Part shown: piece by piece, positions 51,325-59,814 of the stretch
Position numbering within the stretch: the first letter of the stretch is position 1
How the letters are laid out: each line of letters begins with the position of its first letter
Made by a program: the position numbers and the translations under genes
Notes under the pieces: generated by a model
The model's input: the letters and a program-made list of their open reading frames with translations, nothing else
What the model was told of the DNA's origin: nothing
Databases searched by the model: none
Source: Sphaerisporangium fuscum
GTDB taxonomy: Bacteria; Actinomycetota; Actinomycetes; Streptosporangiales; Streptosporangiaceae
Length of the DNA stretch: 64,000 bases
NCBI RefSeq assembly: GCF_018531465.1
Contig: NZ_JAHDTF010000016.1
Coordinates: 1 to 64,000 of the forward strand
Reading direction: 5' to 3'

Positions 51325-52546
51325 GCAGCACCAGGACGGCCGCGAGCGCGGCGGTCACCTCCAGCGGGGTCAGGAAGGCGGACACCGCGCCCACGGCCAG
51401 CGCCCCCAGGGCGGCGGCCACCCGGGAGGCGACCAGCCGCCTGCTGAGCGGGCGCCGGATCACCAGGTGCGCCGCCGTCGTCGCCAGCAGGAACGCCGAG
51501 GCGCCGCCGGCCAGCGCGAGCCCAGCGCCCGCGGGGAGGTGGCCGGCCGGGTGCTCGATGAGCACCTCGGAGCCGACCGCCGTGGACGCGAGCCCCGCGA
51601 AGATCAGCAGGTGGCCGTACCCGTAGGCGAAGCCGCGCACCAGCGTCGAACGCCCGCTCGTGAGGGCGTTGATGATCACACGGTCGTCGACGTGCTCGAA
51701 GTAGACCCACCACAGGCAGGCGGCGATCACGAACGCGAAGAACGCGACGGGGAACGCCGCCGGCGTCCAGCCCGTGCCCCGCGCGCCCCACGCCACCGCC
51801 AGCACCGACTCGCCGAGCACGATGAGGGTGAACAGGCCGAGCCGTTCGGGCAGGTGGGAGGCGTGCGCGGGGGGCGAGTCGACCCTGAGGTAGGCCAGGA
51901 ACGGCGTGGCGATCTCCACCAGCAGCGCCAGCGCCCACAGCGTCAGGTGCCAGGGCGCGGGGACGGCCACCGAGGCCAGCCAGAGGGCCCCGCCGGCGGT
52001 GAACCCGGCGACGTAGATGCCGCAGAGCTGCCGCAGGGCCGGGTACGACACCGGGGCGCCGGCCTCGTCGGTGCCGGCGTGCCGCCCGGGAGCGGCCCCG
52101 GCGGCGTCGGCGGCGTTGCGGGAGGCGGCGAAGCGCGCGTAGCCGTACAGGCCGACGAGGATCGCCTGGAGCGCGGCGTTGGCCAGCGCGAACCCCTGCG
52201 GGCCGCCGAGACCGGCGCCCGGTGAGGGGGACATCGCGACGCCGATCGTGCCCGCCAGCATCAGGGAGCCGAACATGCCCGCGAGCAGGGCGATCCTGAA
52301 GTGCGCCGCCTCGGTCTCGAACAGGTCGGCGTAGTAGGCGAAGCTCATCCACACCCACCACACCGGCACGAACAACGCCAGGAACACAAGGACGCCGTGA
52401 GGCGTCATGTCTCCGCGCAGCAGGCGTGCCAGCTCCGACACCGCGACGACGAAGACCAGGTCGAAGAAGAGCTCCAGCCACGAGGCGTGGGTCTCCTTCG
52501 TGGAGCCCGCCAGATGGCGCAGCTTCGGGAAGCGCGCGCTGCTCAC
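51191..52546 (-). CDS. Low-temperature-requirement A (LtrA) family membrane protein
   Basis: 451 aa with about 12 hydrophobic segments. ASWLELFFDLVFVVAVSELA at the N-terminus and GLFTLIVLGESVLAVAWG in the middle are LtrA hallmarks. Function in bacteria is unsettled. It is the last gene of the leftward arm (30-nt gap after the SDR). The C-terminal tail of ~45 residues, Pro/Gly/His-rich, lies in the region overlapping the kinase gene and is probably dispensable. Confidence 0.85.
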   Translation of the reverse strand: MSSARFPKLRHLAGSTKETHASWLELFFDLVFVVAVSELARLLRGDMTPHGVLVFLALFVPVWWVWMSFAYYADLFETEAAHFRIALLAGMFGSLMLAGTIGVAMSPSPGAGLGGPQGFALANAALQAILVGLYGYARFAASRNAADAAGAAPGRHAGTDEAGAPVSYPALRQLCGIYVAGFTAGGALWLASVAVPAPWHLTLWALALLVEIATPFLAYLRVDSPPAHASHLPERLGLFTLIVLGESVLAVAWGARGTGWTPAAFPVAFFAFVIAACLWWVYFEHVDDRVIINALTSGRSTLVRGFAYGYGHLLIFAGLASTAVGSEVLIEHPAGHLPAGAGLALAGGASAFLLATTAAHLVIRRPLSRRLVASRVAAALGALAVGAVSAFLTPLEVTAALAAVLVLLTWAEIRHRARRDLSGPAAPHRLHHPVAPGVSPGSGYPPGGSAP

Positions 52547-52576
52547 GTACCTCCTCGTGAAGGGTCGCGGAACGGA

Positions 52577-53299
52577 TCAAAGGACGAGTTCGGCCGGTAC
52601 ATGCCCCGCGGGCATCTCGGCCACGCGCACCACCGCCTCCGCGACGTCGTCGGGGCGCAGCATGGACGACCGGGGCATCCAGCCGCGCGCCCAGTCGGCC
52701 ATCGGCGTGTCGACCACCCCGGGGCAGATCGCGCAGGCCGCCACCCCCTCGCCCGCCAGTTCCTGGTGGAGGGCGGCGGTGAAGCCGACCACGCCGAACT
52801 TGGCGGCGCAGTACAGCGAGAACCCGGCGTCCGCCCGTTTGCCGGAGATGGAGGCGATGTTGGCGATCAGCGAGCGGCCCCGGTCGCGGGCGGCCTTGCG
52901 CAGGTAGGGGAGCGCCGCCTGGGAGAACGTGATCGTGGCTCGCAGGTCGATGTCGAGCACCTCGGCCACGGTCTGCTCGCTGTAGGAGTCGAGCGGCCCG
53001 GCCGCCAGCACCCCCGCGCTGTTGACCAGCACGTCCAGCCGTCCCCAGTGCTCGGCGTGGGCCGCGACGGCGGCCCTGGCCGAGCCGGCCTCCGCCACGT
53101 CGGCCACCACCCCGTGCACCTCCGGGGCGGCGCCGCGGCCCCACTCGTGCCCAAGGTGGTCCACGGCCTTGCCCAGCTTGCCGGAGTCGCGGCCGAGGAC
53201 CGTCACCGCGTACCCCCGCGCGAGCAGGGCCCCGGCGACGGCCAGGCCGATGCCGCTGGAGCCGCCGGTGACCAGAGCCGCCTGACTTGGAGCGCTCAT
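52577..53299 (-). CDS. SDR-family oxidoreductase in the leftward arm
   Basis: 240-aa SDR: TGGSSGIG (about 11-18), NSAGVLAAG (about 90), catalytic Ser in NIASISGKRA and Tyr/Lys in YCAAKFG, PGVVDTPM. The ATG overlaps the GMC gene stop by 4 nt. The GMC-SDR pair suggests consecutive alcohol/ketone chemistry on one substrate; identity unknown. Confidence 0.87.
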   Translation of the reverse strand: MSAPSQAALVTGGSSGIGLAVAGALLARGYAVTVLGRDSGKLGKAVDHLGHEWGRGAAPEVHGVVADVAEAGSARAAVAAHAEHWGRLDVLVNSAGVLAAGPLDSYSEQTVAEVLDIDLRATITFSQAALPYLRKAARDRGRSLIANIASISGKRADAGFSLYCAAKFGVVGFTAALHQELAGEGVAACAICPGVVDTPMADWARGWMPRSSMLRPDDVAEAVVRVAEMPAGHVPAELVL

Positions 53300-54759
53300 G
53301 CTGTCTGTTCCTCCACGATGCCGGGGACGATGGCGGCCATCGCGCGCTCGGCGAGCGCGCCGATGGTGAGAGCGGGGTTGGTGCAGGCGGCGCTGCCGCC
53401 GGGGACGAGCGCGCCGTCCACGACGTACAGCCCGGGGTAGCCGTTGACCCGGCCGTATCGGTCGGTGGCCAGGCCCAGCGGGACGCCGCCGCAGGGGTGG
53501 CCGGTGAGGCCCGCGTCGACCGCCTCGATCTTCCCGGCGCCGATCCGGTCGAACGTCGAGCGGGCTCCGTCGGCGATGACCGTGACGCCGGGGTCGGTGG
53601 AGGGCCAGCGAAGGCCCACCGCGTCGGTGCCGGCGTCGTAGTGGAAGGAGCCCTTGGCGGGGCCGAGGCCCATGCCGATGAGCCCCATGGAGCCCTCCGG
53701 CATCCCGGCCTGCGGGATCGGCATGCACGCCAGGGCGACGGGCGCGACGGGGTTGTCCAGGTCCTCGATGACCGCGCCGGCCGGGCCGCCCTCGCCCGGC
53801 CCGGTCGGCGGCAGCCCGCTCCTGATGATCACCAGGTCGCCGTTGGCGCCCCACCGGGTCCCGACGGCGTCGTCGAGCTTGGGCAGGGCGCCGGTCTCGC
53901 GGGCGCGGACCAGCAGCCGCGTGGTGGCGACCGATCCGGCGGTGAGGAACAGGTGCCGGGTGTGGACGTCGCGGTGGGCGAGCACGCGGCCGTTGTCGTC
54001 GATCTCGTCGTAGGCCACCACGAAGCCGTGGTCGTTCTCGTGCACGTCGGTGACGACGTGCAGCGGCAGCACCTCCACCTTGCCGGTGGCCTCCGCGCGC
54101 GCCAGGTAGGTGCGGTCGAGGCTGCGCTTGGCGCCGCTGTTGGAGCCGTACCAGACCTGTCCCGCGATCAGCGAGGGCGGTACGGCGCCGGCGAGCTCGG
54201 CGCGGATGACGTCCCAGTCGAGGCCGAGCTCGAACAGCCGCGCGGGGATCCCCGCGGCGGAGGCCTCCTCCAGCAGCACCCGCTGGCCCCGGTAGTGCTC
54301 GTGGGCGAGCACGTCGGCCGGCATCGTGGCCACGCCCACCCCCTCGCGCACCTTGGGGTACCACACCTCGTCCAGCTCGTCGTAGTCGAGCCAGGAGGGG
54401 AAGACGCGGGCGAACATGTCGCGCCGGGGCTGGTAGAGCACCGTGTTGTACACCAGCGACCCGCCGCCGACGCCGGCTCCCACCAGGACGTCGATGCCGT
54501 CGCCGCGCACGCGTTCGAGCACACCGGTGTAGACGTCGATCGGCACGTCCTCCTGGGCGGGGGCGACCGTGACGGGGCTGAGCCAGGCGGCGCGGCCGTC
54601 GGGCTTGTCGTAGGTGGCGAAGGTGTCGTGGGCGCCGGTGACGGGCCAGCGGCGGCCGCGCTCCATGACGACCGTCCGCACGCCGGCCTCGGCGAGCCGG
54701 AGCGCGGCGATGGCGCCGCCGAACCCGCTGCCGACGACCAGGGCCTCGATCTCGTTCAT
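53296..54759 (-). CDS. GMC-type oxidoreductase (cholesterol-oxidase-like)
   Basis: 487-aa flavoprotein. FAD motif LVVGSGFGGAIAALRLAEAG at the N-terminus, GAGVGGGSLVYNTVLYQP (about 90-107) typical of the cholesterol oxidase branch, and C-terminal YVVDGALVPGGSAACTNPAL with the conserved Asn in the final motif. GHPCGGVPLG near 415 replaces the usual His region. It should oxidise an alcohol, passing electrons to O2 or another acceptor. Translationally coupled to both neighbours by 4-nt overlaps. Confidence 0.9.
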   Translation of the reverse strand: MNEIEALVVGSGFGGAIAALRLAEAGVRTVVMERGRRWPVTGAHDTFATYDKPDGRAAWLSPVTVAPAQEDVPIDVYTGVLERVRGDGIDVLVGAGVGGGSLVYNTVLYQPRRDMFARVFPSWLDYDELDEVWYPKVREGVGVATMPADVLAHEHYRGQRVLLEEASAAGIPARLFELGLDWDVIRAELAGAVPPSLIAGQVWYGSNSGAKRSLDRTYLARAEATGKVEVLPLHVVTDVHENDHGFVVAYDEIDDNGRVLAHRDVHTRHLFLTAGSVATTRLLVRARETGALPKLDDAVGTRWGANGDLVIIRSGLPPTGPGEGGPAGAVIEDLDNPVAPVALACMPIPQAGMPEGSMGLIGMGLGPAKGSFHYDAGTDAVGLRWPSTDPGVTVIADGARSTFDRIGAGKIEAVDAGLTGHPCGGVPLGLATDRYGRVNGYPGLYVVDGALVPGGSAACTNPALTIGALAERAMAAIVPGIVEEQTA

Positions 54760-55787
54760 CTCCCGCCTCCGGCGATCAGGAGGGTCACCTCGTGGTCCTT
54801 GCCCAGCACCTCTTCGGCGAGGTCCAGGGGGGTCTTGCCGTCGTGGCCGACCAGGTCGAGCGGCGCCCCGGCCTCCACCAGGACGCGGGCGCAGTCGGCG
54901 TAGCCGTGCCACAGGGCGTCGTGCAGGGGGCTGTAGCCGTTGGTCGCGCCCTGGAAGGCCAGGTCGATGCCCGGCCGGGCGACGAGCAGCCGGGTGATGT
55001 CGGCGTGCCCGTTGTAGACGGCCTTGTGCAGGGGGACGGCCCCGAACGTCGGCTCGACGGCGTTGACGTCGGCGCCGGCCGCGAGCAGCGCCTCGACGAT
55101 CTCGGTGTGCCCGTCGCGGCAGGCCACCAGCAGCGCGGTGTGGGCGTCGTTGAACCCGTTGACGACCGGCCAGCGCATGTCGACGGGGAACCCGGACGCG
55201 AGCAGCTTGCGCACCGTGGTCACGTCGCCGCCGGTCACGGCGTCCATGAGCCTGTGGGCGTGCGCGGCGGCGTCGTCGGCCTCCTGGCGTGCCTTGAGCA
55301 GCCGGTCGGACTCGACGAGGCGTTCCTTGCCGAAGGTGTTGACGTTGAGCTCGTACTCGAAGTGCTCTTTGAGGGAGAACCCGTAGTGGGTGGACAGGTT
55401 CAGGCCGGCGCCGCGGTCGAGGAGCACCTCGACGATCTCGGGCCATTTGAACCACAGGGCGTCCATGAGCGGGGTGTGGCCGGTCGTCGGGGCCACCGAG
55501 TCGACGAAGGCGCCCGCGTCGAGCAGGGCGCGGACGATCTCCGCGCTGCCGCCCTGGCAGGCCTTGTGCAGGGCGGTCGCGCCGGCCTTGGCGTCGCCGG
55601 TGAGGACGTCGGCCCCGGCGGCGAGCAGCGCGCGTACGGCGGGGAGGTCCGCCCGGCCGCAGGCGGTCATCAGAGCGGTCAGGCCGGTTCCCGGATCGCG
55701 TTCGTCGGGATCGGCGCCCCGCTCCAGCAGGTCGTTGATCCGCGTGATGGCGCCGCGGCGCACCGCGGCGGTCAGCTCGCCTTTCAT
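54756..55787 (-). CDS. Ankyrin-repeat protein
   Basis: 343 aa from ATG 55787, behind AAAGGTGG. About eight ankyrin repeats are visible (GLTALMTACGRADLPAVRAL, GATALHKACQGGSAEIVRAL, GHTPLMDALWF, HTALLVACRDGHTEIVEALL and so on). A less regular helix-rich stretch (about 155-200) lies in the middle. There is no catalytic domain or signal peptide, so probably a cytosolic scaffold. First gene of the leftward arm, overlapping the GMC stop/start as ATGA; it may hold the enzymes of the block together. Confidence 0.88.
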   Translation of the reverse strand: MKGELTAAVRRGAITRINDLLERGADPDERDPGTGLTALMTACGRADLPAVRALLAAGADVLTGDAKAGATALHKACQGGSAEIVRALLDAGAFVDSVAPTTGHTPLMDALWFKWPEIVEVLLDRGAGLNLSTHYGFSLKEHFEYELNVNTFGKERLVESDRLLKARQEADDAAAHAHRLMDAVTGGDVTTVRKLLASGFPVDMRWPVVNGFNDAHTALLVACRDGHTEIVEALLAAGADVNAVEPTFGAVPLHKAVYNGHADITRLLVARPGIDLAFQGATNGYSPLHDALWHGYADCARVLVEAGAPLDLVGHDGKTPLDLAEEVLGKDHEVTLLIAGGGR

Positions 55788-55918
55788 GTGCCACCTTTCG
55801 GTCAGGCGTCCGATGAGGTGGACAGTAGGGCCGGTCACCCCTGCGTGGCCATGAACGACCCCTATTCGCCGGGCACTTTGTCAGATGGTGGCGGACACGG
55901 TCGGGCGTGCGAGGATAA

Positions 55919-55944
55919 TCGCATATTTCCGTTTCGCTATGCGA
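55919..55944. promoter_or_regulatory. TCGCATA-N12-TATGCGA inverted repeat
   Basis: A perfect 7+7 bp inverted repeat with a 12-bp spacer lies in the shared divergent control region, on the side of the leftward operon. It could be an operator for the ankyrin-GMC arm. It is distinct in sequence from the 16-bp palindrome 36 bp to the right. Confidence 0.4.
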
Positions 55945-55979
55945 CTTGACGTTATTTGCTCATTCAATCAGCGAAGTCC

Positions 55980-55995
55980 AGAAGTCCGGACTTCT
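55980..55995. promoter_or_regulatory. Perfect 16-bp palindrome AGAAGTCCGGACTTCT
   Basis: A gapless, perfect dyad lies directly upstream of the rightward -35 box, preceded by an extra half-site GAAGTCC (55973-55979). The position suits an activator or a repressor of the seven-gene rightward operon, and perhaps both arms. No regulator gene adjoins it within the window. Confidence 0.6.
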
Positions 55996-55998
55996 CCT

Positions 55999-56028
55999 TT
56001 GACCGCCGGATAAACCCGCTGGGATGCT
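55999..56028 (+). promoter_or_regulatory. Promoter of the rightward EthD-GlgX operon
   Basis: TTGACC (55999-56004), an 18-bp spacer and GATGCT (56023-56028) lie 34 bp before the EthD start. The -35 adjoins the 16-bp palindrome. Confidence 0.5.
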
Positions 56029-56062
56029 CAATTCGAAGATCCTCTCCGGAAAAGGAGATCCC

Positions 56063-56773
56063 ATGATCCATCAGTTCATCCTGGCGGCACCCAAGCCGGG
56101 CATGACCGCCCAGGAGTTCCAGGACTACTGGGTGAACGTTCACGCGGTGAAGTTCGCCGCCAAGATCCCCCAGATCCGGCGCTACCTCATCGACTCGCGC
56201 GTGCCGTTCGACGCCGACCGCGGCCGGCCGCCGCTCCCGCACCAGGGGATCGCCGAGATCTGGCTCGCCAACGACGAGGAGCAGCTCGCGTCCCTGCAGA
56301 CCGAGGAATTCCTCCAGGGCGCCCGGCTGGACGAGCCCAACTGGGCCGCCTTCTGGCTCACCATCGTCCTCGACACCGAGGCGCACGAGATCGTGCCGGG
56401 CCCGGCCGTCGCCGACGCCAAGCCCTCCTGGGTCAAGCTCACCACCCTCATCAAGCGCAAGCCCGGCCTCGCCCTCGACTACTACCGCGAGCAGACCCTG
56501 ACGCGGTACGCCCCCGAGGTCAGCGGCCTGCCCGGCCTGCGCCGGCACCTGCACGCGCACACCAGGAACGGCTTCTACACCTTCGGCGAGGCGAGCTTCG
56601 ACAGCGTCGAGCAGATCTGGTTCGACAACGTCGACGCCATGCGCAGCGCGCTGGCCTCCCGCCACTTCGAGGAAAGGGTACGGCCGGCGCTCGCCGCCGT
56701 CGCCGACCCCGCGCACGTGTTCTCGCTGGCCGCCAGGGAGGACTGGATCATCGGCCCGCAGGAGAGGTCATGA
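56063..56773 (+). CDS. EthD-domain protein (tandem)
   Basis: 236 aa from ATG 56063, behind AAAAGGAG. Two copies of the EthD/dimeric alpha-beta barrel fold: about 1-110 (FILAAPKPGMTAQEFQDYW, VHAVKFAAKIPQIRRYL) and about 125-236 (KLTTLIKRKPGLALDYYREQ, LPGLRRHL). EthD proteins accompany oxidative degradation systems, and some act as small isomerases or heme-binding helpers. First gene of the rightward operon; it overlaps the next start by 4 nt. Confidence 0.85.
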   Translation: MIHQFILAAPKPGMTAQEFQDYWVNVHAVKFAAKIPQIRRYLIDSRVPFDADRGRPPLPHQGIAEIWLANDEEQLASLQTEEFLQGARLDEPNWAAFWLTIVLDTEAHEIVPGPAVADAKPSWVKLTTLIKRKPGLALDYYREQTLTRYAPEVSGLPGLRRHLHAHTRNGFYTFGEASFDSVEQIWFDNVDAMRSALASRHFEERVRPALAAVADPAHVFSLAAREDWIIGPQERS

Positions 56774-57594
56774 GCAAGAAGATCCTGGTCGTCCTGTCCG
56801 AGCACGGCTACTGGGGCGAGGAACTGGTCGGCCCCCTCACCCACTTCGACCAGCGCGGCTACGAGGTCGTCTTCGCCACGCCCACCGGCGGCCGCCCGCA
56901 CGCCCTGCCGCCGAGCATGGACCCCGACTACGTCGACCCGCCGCTCGGCCGCTCCGTCACCTCGCCAGAGGTCGCCAAGCTCACCCGAGAGCTGGACGAA
57001 TCAGACCGGCTGGCCGGCCCCGCCGACATCTCCGCCTGGGTGCCCGAGCGGCCGTACACCAGCGAGGACGGCTACCTGCGCAAGCTGGAGGCCTACCACC
57101 GCGCCGTCGCGACGGTCGAGGCCGACATCGCCGGCTACGACGCCATCCTGATCGTCGGCGGCAGCGGCCCCATCGTGGACCTGGCCAACAACGAGCGCGT
57201 CCACGCCCTGATCCTGGCCTTCCTGCGGGCCGGCAAGCTCGTCGCCGCCGAGTGCTACGGCGTGGCCTGCCTGGCGTTCGCCCGCGAGTGGGAGGACCGC
57301 AAGAGCGTCATCTGGGGCAAGCACGTCACCGGCCACTGCAAGGAGTACGACTACAAGGACGGCACCGGCTTCCTCGGCACCGACTTCGTCATGGGGCCCC
57401 CGCCGTACCCGCTGGAGTACATCCTGCGCGACGCCACCGGGCCGGAGGGCCGCTACCACGGCAACTTCGGCAAGGAGACCTCGGTCATCGTCGACCACCC
57501 CTTCGTCACCGGACGCTCCACGCCCGACTCCTACCTGACCGGGCAGAAGATCGTCGAGGCGCTCGAAGACGGCCTGCGCCGGTTCGGCTGGTGA
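56770..57594 (+). CDS. DJ-1/PfpI-family protein 1
   Basis: 274-aa class I glutamine amidotransferase-like protein. VVLSEHGYWGEELVGPLTHF opens the fold, ILIVGGSGPIVDL is the central strand, and nucleophile-elbow Cys162 is in AAECYGVACLAF. The insert EDRKSVIWGKHVTGHCKEYDY is long. Relatives include glyoxalase III/chaperone-type Hsp31 proteins acting on reactive aldehydes. Gap of 7 nt to the ThDP gene. Reaction unknown. Confidence 0.85.
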   Translation: MSKKILVVLSEHGYWGEELVGPLTHFDQRGYEVVFATPTGGRPHALPPSMDPDYVDPPLGRSVTSPEVAKLTRELDESDRLAGPADISAWVPERPYTSEDGYLRKLEAYHRAVATVEADIAGYDAILIVGGSGPIVDLANNERVHALILAFLRAGKLVAAECYGVACLAFAREWEDRKSVIWGKHVTGHCKEYDYKDGTGFLGTDFVMGPPPYPLEYILRDATGPEGRYHGNFGKETSVIVDHPFVTGRSTPDSYLTGQKIVEALEDGLRRFGW

Positions 57595-57601
57595 GACACC
57601 C

Positions 57602-59227
57602 GTGACCAGACGCGGCAACGAGGCGATCATCGAGCAGTTCCTCGCCGACGGCATCACCCACATGTTCGGCAACCCCGGCACCGTCGAGCAGGGCTTCCTC
57701 GACGCGCTGGAGAAGTACGACGACTTCCACTACGTGCTGGCCCTGCAGGAGGCCGTCGCGGTGGGCATCGCCGACGGCTACGCCCGCGCCACCGGCGGAC
57801 CCGGCCTCGTCCAGCTGCACAGCGGCGTCGGCCTCGGCAACGGGATCGGCATGATGTACCAGGCCATGCGCGGCCACACCCCGCTGGTCGTGGTCGCCGG
57901 CGAGTCCGGCGTCCGCTACGAGGCGATGGACGCGCAGATGGCCGTCGACCTGGTCGCCATGGCCCGCCCGGTCACCAAGTACGCCACCAGGGTGACCGAC
58001 CCGTCGTCGGTGCTGCGGGTGCTGCGGCGCGCCGTCAAGACGGCGATGACGCCGCCGCGCGGCCCGGTCTTCGTGGCGCTCCCGCTGGACGTGCTCGACC
58101 AGCCCAACGACGAGCCGGTCCTGCCGTCCACGGTGCCGCACACCAGGACCGTCCCGGTGCACGAGCTGGTCGCCTCGGCGGCGGCGATGCTCCGCGGCGC
58201 CGGACGGCCGCTGGTGCTCATCGGCGACGGCGTGGCCGAGTCGGGCGCCCAGGAAGAGCTCACGCGCGTCGCCGAGCTGCTCGGCGCCGAGGTGCGCGGG
58301 GTGACGGTGTCGGAGATGTGCATCGACGCCCGCCACCCCCTGTACGGCGGCGAGCTCGGCCACATGTTCGGCGAGGTCAGCCGGGCGGCGGTCGAGAAGG
58401 CCGACGCGGTGCTCGTCGTCGGCACCTACCTGTTCCCCGAGGTCTTCCCCGACCTCGCCTCGCCGTTCCGGCCCGGCACCCGCATCGTGCACGTCGACCT
58501 GAACTCCTACGAGATCGCCAAGAACCACCCCGTGACGCTCGGCCTGGTCGCCGACCCCAGGGCCACGCTCGCCGCGCTCGAAGGCGAGCTGCGCCGGTCG
58601 ATGACCCCGGGGGAGCGCGAGGCGGCGGCGCGGCGGCTGCGGGCGGCCACCGAGGCCCGGCCGCCGGAGCGGGAGGACGACTCACTGCCGGCCGCCTTCG
58701 CCGCGCAGCTCGCGGCCCGGGCCCCCGAGGACGTGATGGTCTTCGACGAGGGCCTGACCGCCTCCGGCGTGCTCGCCGCCCACCTGCCGGCGCGGCTGCC
58801 CGGCCACTGGTTCCAGACGCGCGGCGGCTCGCTCGGCGTCGGCATCCCCGGCGCCGTCGGGATCAAGATCGCCCACCCGGAGAAGACCGTCGTCGGCTTC
58901 ACCGGCGACGGCGGCAGCATGTACACCATCCAGGCGCTGGCCACCGCGGTCCGCGAAGGCGTCGGCGCCAAGTTCGTCGTCTGCGACAACCGCGGATACC
59001 GGCTGCTCGACCTCAACATCGAGCAGTACTGGCGCGAGCGCGACATCCCCCCGCACGCCTTCCCCCGCTCCTTCGACCTGTCGCGGCCCGAGATCGGGTT
59101 CGTCGACATCGCCCGCGGCCTCGGCGTCGAGGCGGTGCGGGTGGACAAGCACAGTCAGGTGGAAGAGGCGGTCGAGCGGATGCTGCTGGACGACCGGCCC
59201 TTCCTGGTTCACCTCATCACGGAGTAG
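57602..59227 (+). CDS. Thiamine-diphosphate enzyme, benzoylformate-decarboxylase-like
   Basis: 541 aa from GTG 57602. N-terminal PYR domain with activating Glu50 in LALQEAVAVGIADGYAR and the LHSGVG segment that in benzoylformate decarboxylase carries an active-site His. Middle domain about 190-320. C-terminal PP domain with GFTGDGGSMYTIQALAT and CDNRGYRLLDL (GDG...N motif binding Mg and ThDP). It should decarboxylate a 2-oxoacid or join aldehydes. It lies between two DJ-1/PfpI genes, suggesting an aldehyde intermediate. Confidence 0.88.
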   Translation: MTRRGNEAIIEQFLADGITHMFGNPGTVEQGFLDALEKYDDFHYVLALQEAVAVGIADGYARATGGPGLVQLHSGVGLGNGIGMMYQAMRGHTPLVVVAGESGVRYEAMDAQMAVDLVAMARPVTKYATRVTDPSSVLRVLRRAVKTAMTPPRGPVFVALPLDVLDQPNDEPVLPSTVPHTRTVPVHELVASAAAMLRGAGRPLVLIGDGVAESGAQEELTRVAELLGAEVRGVTVSEMCIDARHPLYGGELGHMFGEVSRAAVEKADAVLVVGTYLFPEVFPDLASPFRPGTRIVHVDLNSYEIAKNHPVTLGLVADPRATLAALEGELRRSMTPGEREAAARRLRAATEARPPEREDDSLPAAFAAQLAARAPEDVMVFDEGLTASGVLAAHLPARLPGHWFQTRGGSLGVGIPGAVGIKIAHPEKTVVGFTGDGGSMYTIQALATAVREGVGAKFVVCDNRGYRLLDLNIEQYWRERDIPPHAFPRSFDLSRPEIGFVDIARGLGVEAVRVDKHSQVEEAVERMLLDDRPFLVHLITE

Positions 59228-59229
59228 CC

Positions 59230-59814
59230 GTGGCCCCTGTACGCGTCGCGATCCTCATGGAGAGCGACTTCTTCGAGCCCGAGATCTTCTACTACGAGCG
59301 CAGGTTCGCCGAGGAGGGGGTGGACCTCGACTTCCTCACCAGGCTCTGGGGGCAGCCGTCCCTGACCTTCACCGGCCACGAGTACCGCGCGCCGTTCACC
59401 GTCTCCAAGAGCCTGGAGGACGCCGACCCGGCCGGGTACGCCGCCGTCATCGTCCCCTCGGGCATGGTGTCGGACCGGCTGCGTTACACCGACGACGTCG
59501 ACCGGCTCGCCCCGGCCACCGAATTCCTGCTCCGCGCCTTCGACGACCCCGACGTCATCAAGGGGATCATCTGCCACGGCATGTGGCTCGCCTCCTCGAT
59601 CCCGCAGGTCGTGCGCGGACGCAAGATCGTCTGCCACAACAACCTGGTCGGCGACGTGCGGAACATGGGCGCGGAGTACGTCGACAGGGACGTCGTCGTG
59701 GACGGCGACCTGGTCACCGGCCGTTCGGGCCACCACTGCCACCTGTTCGCCAGGACCCTCATCGACCTGCTGCCGGACAGGGGCCCGCTCTCACAGAAGG
59801 GAGAGACGCCGTGA
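59230..59814 (+). CDS. DJ-1/PfpI-family protein 2
   Basis: 194 aa from GTG 59230, 2 nt after the ThDP gene stop. RVAILMESDFFEPEIFYYER is the conserved N-terminal strand-helix with Glu; AAVIVPSGMVSDRL and nucleophile Cys115 in IICHGMWLASSI follow. Shorter and more PfpI-like than the first DJ-1/PfpI protein of the operon, so they are not recent duplicates. Its stop overlaps the AGE-like gene start (GTGA). Confidence 0.83.
   Translation: MAPVRVAILMESDFFEPEIFYYERRFAEEGVDLDFLTRLWGQPSLTFTGHEYRAPFTVSKSLEDADPAGYAAVIVPSGMVSDRLRYTDDVDRLAPATEFLLRAFDDPDVIKGIICHGMWLASSIPQVVRGRKIVCHNNLVGDVRNMGAEYVDRDVVVDGDLVTGRSGHHCHLFARTLIDLLPDRGPLSQKGETP

Noticed and set aside
52301-54903. Plus-strand frames antisense to the SDR, GMC and ankyrin genes
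   Set aside because: Their composition is typical of reverse-frame shadows (Gly/Ala/Val/Asp-rich, no domains), and the minus-strand genes are clear.
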